Positions 61,182 through 64,000 of a stretch of DNA of 64,000 nucleotides are shown piece by piece. The number at the start of each line of letters is the position of its first letter. Positions within the stretch are counted from its first letter, which is position 1. The position numbers and the translations under genes were made by a program. The notes beneath the pieces were generated by a model. The model saw only the letters and a list, made by a program, of their open reading frames with translations, made no database searches and had not been told where the DNA came from. The stretch is from Antedon mediterranea. Its lineage: Eukaryota > Echinodermata > Crinoidea > Comatulida > Antedonidae. Where the stretch lies: NCBI RefSeq assembly GCF_964355755.1, contig NC_092677.1:9074601-9138600 (forward strand), written 5' to 3'.

Positions 61182-61298
61182 ATCCTACGTAGCTCGCCGT
61201 GATAGTATAGCGGTTAGTACTTTGCGTTGTGGCCGCAAAAACCCAGGTTCGAATCCTGGTCACGGCATTGAATTTACACAATGACACGGCAGTGGGAT
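61182..61298 (+). repeat. 117 bp tRNA-His unit, copy 4
   Basis: Here the inverted ends extend to 10 bp with one mismatch (GATATCCTAC at 61180, GTGGGATATC at 61292). Confidence 0.85.
61196..61267 (+). tRNA. tRNA-His (GTG)
   Basis: Fourth identical copy; complete cloverleaf with GTG anticodon, A box TAGTATAGCGG and B box GGTTCGAATCC intact. The antisense open frame over it is not a gene. Confidence 0.93.
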
Positions 61299-61301
61299 AT
61301 C

Positions 61302-61306
61302 TTTTT
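61302..61306 (+). terminator. Pol III T-run for the tRNA-His at 61196
   Basis: Five T begin 34 nt after the discriminator base, just outside the 117 bp unit. Confidence 0.65.
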
Positions 61307-61474
61307 CCTAAACAAAATAAGATAAAAGTAAATAATATCCAGCATCGTATTATTTCAATGCATAAATATCGAGGCATGTAAATATGTTATACTGTATAGC
61401 CTATATAAACATTTCTTTATTTTGTTTACTTTTATAAGGTACCGTATATTGTTTATATATATATATATGTAAAT

Positions 61475-61639
61475 CAAAGGCAAATTACTGAACAAATGAC
61501 AATGCTGTGGGTATCAGTGGCTGGATCTCAATGGAGATTAAAAAAAGGAAGCGAAAAGCTAAATCAAAACCATAAAGTAAAACAGCCAGAAAAGTTAGCA
61601 GAGCTTTCGGGCAACACTAGCCCTTCATCAGTGCAAGTG
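61475..61639 (-). repeat. ~160 bp dispersed repeat, copy 8 (best preserved)
   Basis: On the minus strand: CACTTGCACTGATGAAGGGC, TAGTGTT, GCCC, GAAAGCTCTGCTAAC, TTTTCTGGCTGTTTTAC, ATCTCCATTGAGATCCAG, CACTGATACCCACAGC, CAGTAATTTGCCTTTG. (TA)n tracts adjoin both sides (61456-61468 and 61639-61672). It is nearly identical to copy 1, 60 kb away, so the family was active fairly recently. The plus-strand open frame 61496-61762 is an artefact of this repeat. Confidence 0.88.
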
Positions 61640-61780
61640 ATATATATACAGTATATATATATATATATATTATTATTATATACGTTGTATGCAGTTAAGA
61701 GGCTCCAAAATGTGTTGTTGCGCTCTGTTGCTGACACGACCGTTTGTTGTCGAATAAAATAAATGAAAAGGAAATGTCAT

Positions 61781-62066
61781 ACGATTGCGTTAATTAGAAA
61801 TTAAATTTACCGGTAGTCAAATTCAAGAAAATATAAGGTACATATTTATGGTATTTTGTGTTGAAATAGGTTAATATTGTGGTATTTAGATATAACAAAT
61901 GTAATACGATTGCGTTTTCATCGGTTATGTACAGTATTGATGAGTGTTGTGGTTGAAAAACAATTATAAAATAAAGTTACCGGTAGTAAAGTACAAGTGT
62001 ATTTATGGTATATTTTTGTTAATAATAAGTTTAGGCCCAAATACTGTGGTATTCAGATAAAAAATA
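61781..62066. repeat. Diverged tandem duplication (~125-160 bp units)
   Basis: Unit 1 starts ACGATTGCGTT at 61781 and unit 2 at 61906. Both then carry ATTACCGGTAGT-like (61809, 61979), ATTTATGGTAT, and TGTGGTATTYAGATA in the same order. Confidence 0.75.
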
Positions 62067-62713
62067 TACAAGTATAATGAATATCGAACAGATATACACA
62101 TTGTTTAAAATGATGATATAGATTATCATTATTCCAAAAAAAAAAACATTGTAGAAGAGAATTTAACATTCATTTGAGTTCAACAACGCAACTAAATCCA
62201 AACAAGTTTTACAAAATAATAAATTTATTACCCAAAAGTATCATCATCTCTCATGTTTCTTATACAGTACTACAGTGTTATCGATGACGCTCGATAAAAC
62301 CCATTCAACATCAGTCACTCTTAAACAGAAATATCCACTGTTTCAACAAATCGGTGTGTATAGTCGGCTCGCACTGCATCGATATGTGATGGCATAATAA
62401 CTACCACAACTATCAGTTTAACATTTCAGGATTTAATTTAGGCCTAACGATTTATCTATAAAGTAATGCCGGAAATATATCGAAAAGTGATTTAGAAAAA
62501 CACGTGTTATAGAAGGGTTCGTCCAGTTGTTTTATAATTACAGTAATTTTCAAATTAGGGAAAAACATTTAAAGAATTCGTATAATTTACATTATTAATT
62601 ATTTTATTTTTTTAGATTCTAGAAACTGACAATGGTCAATGTTATTTGATTGATGATCTGATTTCTAATCAATAGATCGATTATCAAAAAGTGTAATAAT
62701 CGTGAATACATGT

Positions 62714-62777
62714 ACAGTATAATGTAATCATGGAGGTAAAAAATAATTTATTTTTTACCTCCATGATGTAATGCTGT
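62714..62777. repeat. Palindrome with GGAGGTAAAAAATAA arms
   Basis: ATCATGGAGGTAAAAAATAA is followed directly by TTATTTTTTACCTCCATGAT, a 20 bp perfect arm pair. A further ~12 bp pair with mismatches (ACAGTATAATGT against ATGTAATGCTGT). Confidence 0.92.
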
Positions 62778-63344
62778 ATAAGTTCACACCTTTCATGCAA
62801 GTGTACGAAAAGGTCTGTTCAATAATTATAAAAGTTAAACGAGTTAAACCATGGAGGAAGGTTTTATCAAGGCAATGTTGTTAAATTACCTAGGTTTGAT
62901 TAAACTAAATTTAAAAATATGGTGTTACAGTTTTATATTTCTATAGTTATTGTTTTGTGGTATGGGTATATCGCTAATAATAGAATGGCATTTATCGGCT
63001 TAGACCGAGAACAAATTGGTTATCATGTTGCCGTATTCGTCTCGATGTAGTGCGATTTGATTTCAAACACTTACTATCATTCTTACTTTCTTACAAATTA
63101 AAATTATTACAAATTCTTAGGTAGATTAAACTTCATCTATACATATAACACACACCTTAAGTCTTTAAAAATATCATTAAAATTACAGTGTTTGTTCAGG
63201 CTTAGTTATTGACACAGGCAAGTTAGTATGTAGGCCTAAACGTTACTAGCAATAACTGCGTGGCCCATGAAACAAACTTACCCGGGTAAATGGCTAAGAC
63301 TAAATGGGACCATAGAACGAGAAAGTACAAGGCTCACAGCTTAC

Positions 63345-63365
63345 CTTGTGTATGTAAGGCATCGA
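63345..63365 (-). other. Candidate 21 nt microexon
   Basis: On the minus strand CTATTTCTTCATGGTTAG precedes 21 nt (TCGATGCCTTACATACACAAG would be the exon in full; it encodes SMPYIHK in phase 0) and then GTAAGCTG. Both splice signals are good and the length is a multiple of three. No partner exons were identified. Confidence 0.25.
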
Positions 63366-64000
63366 CTAACCATGAAGAAATAGAATTCTACCACAGTAAT
63401 TCAAACCGAATTTACATATTATAGATCTTATATATTAGTACGCTGAGAATCGCATTCTGAGTGCAGTAATTTAAATGTACAGAACTCAGCTGGCTAATCC
63501 AATAGAAAGCAGTTACATAATAACATTTTTGGATTTATAACTTTTATAAGTTGACAATAACGAATGTAAGGAGAAATATGGATATTATCAAGGGTCTAAC
63601 ATGTCTATAGTCTAGTAAGCAAATTGCAGTACCTTTTGAAACAATATTATAGACCCTATAGAGATAGGAATAGATACTGGTTCATACTGAGTAGGCTTAA
63701 GTGGTACAGGATAGGAGGGTCAAACTGCGAAAGATATTGTAAAATAAGATAAACCCAGACGGGTATCTCAAGCAATACAAATTGTAGAAGTATAGGACTA
63801 CCTCTAATTGAAGATAAAATTACTTTGATAAATGTGAGGGAATAACCTAACCATAAATGGGCTGAATTGCTCATAGGTGTGGACGACTTGACATACAATA
63901 ATAACAATGTAAGCATTGTCCACAAATGTTAATCTCACATTTGCTGATGACACGTTTTAACATTTGCTTTAATTTTTACATTTGGGGGCAATGTTTACAT

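Larger units (their letters stand above)
62067..64000. other. AT-rich stretch without a supported gene
   Basis: Apart from a palindrome (62714) and a microexon candidate (63345), no feature was recognised. The 89-codon minus-strand frame at 63656-63925 is Leu/Ser/Tyr-rich and unassigned. Confidence 0.35.

Noticed and set aside
61496-61762. 88-codon plus-strand frame
   Set aside because: It lies over repeat copy 8 and a (TA)n tract; the same sequence at copy 1 is not open.
1-64000. CRISPR arrays, operons, bacterial genes, rRNA
   Set aside because: No regularly spaced repeats with unique spacers, no ribosome binding sites with long frames, and no rRNA-like sequence were seen.

Overview
This window looks like AT-rich nuclear DNA from an animal. 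No part of it is gene-dense. The four identical tRNA-His genes are eukaryote-type: no encoded CCA, internal A and B boxes, and T-run terminators. Around them lie tRNA-derived SINEs, CR1/L2-type LINE 3' ends and several families of small inverted-repeat elements (MITEs). No bacterial gene, operon, ribosome binding site or CRISPR array is visible. Two palindromes, TAGGCCTA and TACCGGTA, are far more frequent than the composition predicts. I suspect a marine invertebrate, possibly an echinoderm, but this is impression rather than proof.

Layout. From 1 to 13 kb there is AT-rich DNA with two copies of a ~160 bp dispersed repeat, a 53 bp purine-rich minisatellite (3.1-3.5 kb), a 16 bp tandem array (9.2 kb), two SINE copies, and a possible 5' end of a minus-strand gene (12.0 to 10.8 kb). 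From 13 to 24 kb there is a possible plus-strand exon (13.6 kb), a full SINE (18.0 kb), a duplicated AT-rich unit carrying a tRNA-like sequence (18.7-19.2 kb), a pogo-like MITE (20.5-21.0 kb), a LINE 3' end (22.4-22.8 kb) and candidate minus-strand exons at 20.4 and 23.4 kb. From 24 to 48 kb are long AT-rich deserts with scattered MITEs, LINE tails, SINEs, weak exon candidates and one promoter-like motif cluster at 41.6 kb. From 48 to 64 kb are the tRNA-His units (53.0, 56.4, 60.5 and 61.2 kb), a large palindrome (55.3 kb), a Harbinger-like element with a CCAAT-octamer-TATA promoter arrangement (59.1-59.4 kb), and more repeat copies.

No protein-coding gene could be named. The long introns of such genomes would scatter small exons. 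I list the ones with a convincing splice-site and open-frame combination at low confidence. Most open frames over 60 codons here lack ATG starts, coding composition or splice context and look like chance.

The two most interesting signals are below. First, four 117 bp units each hold an invariant tRNA-His plus a conserved 31 nt trailer that repeats the tRNA 3' end. Second, an eight-copy dispersed repeat carries a hammerhead-ribozyme-like core (CTGANGA, hairpin, GAAA).
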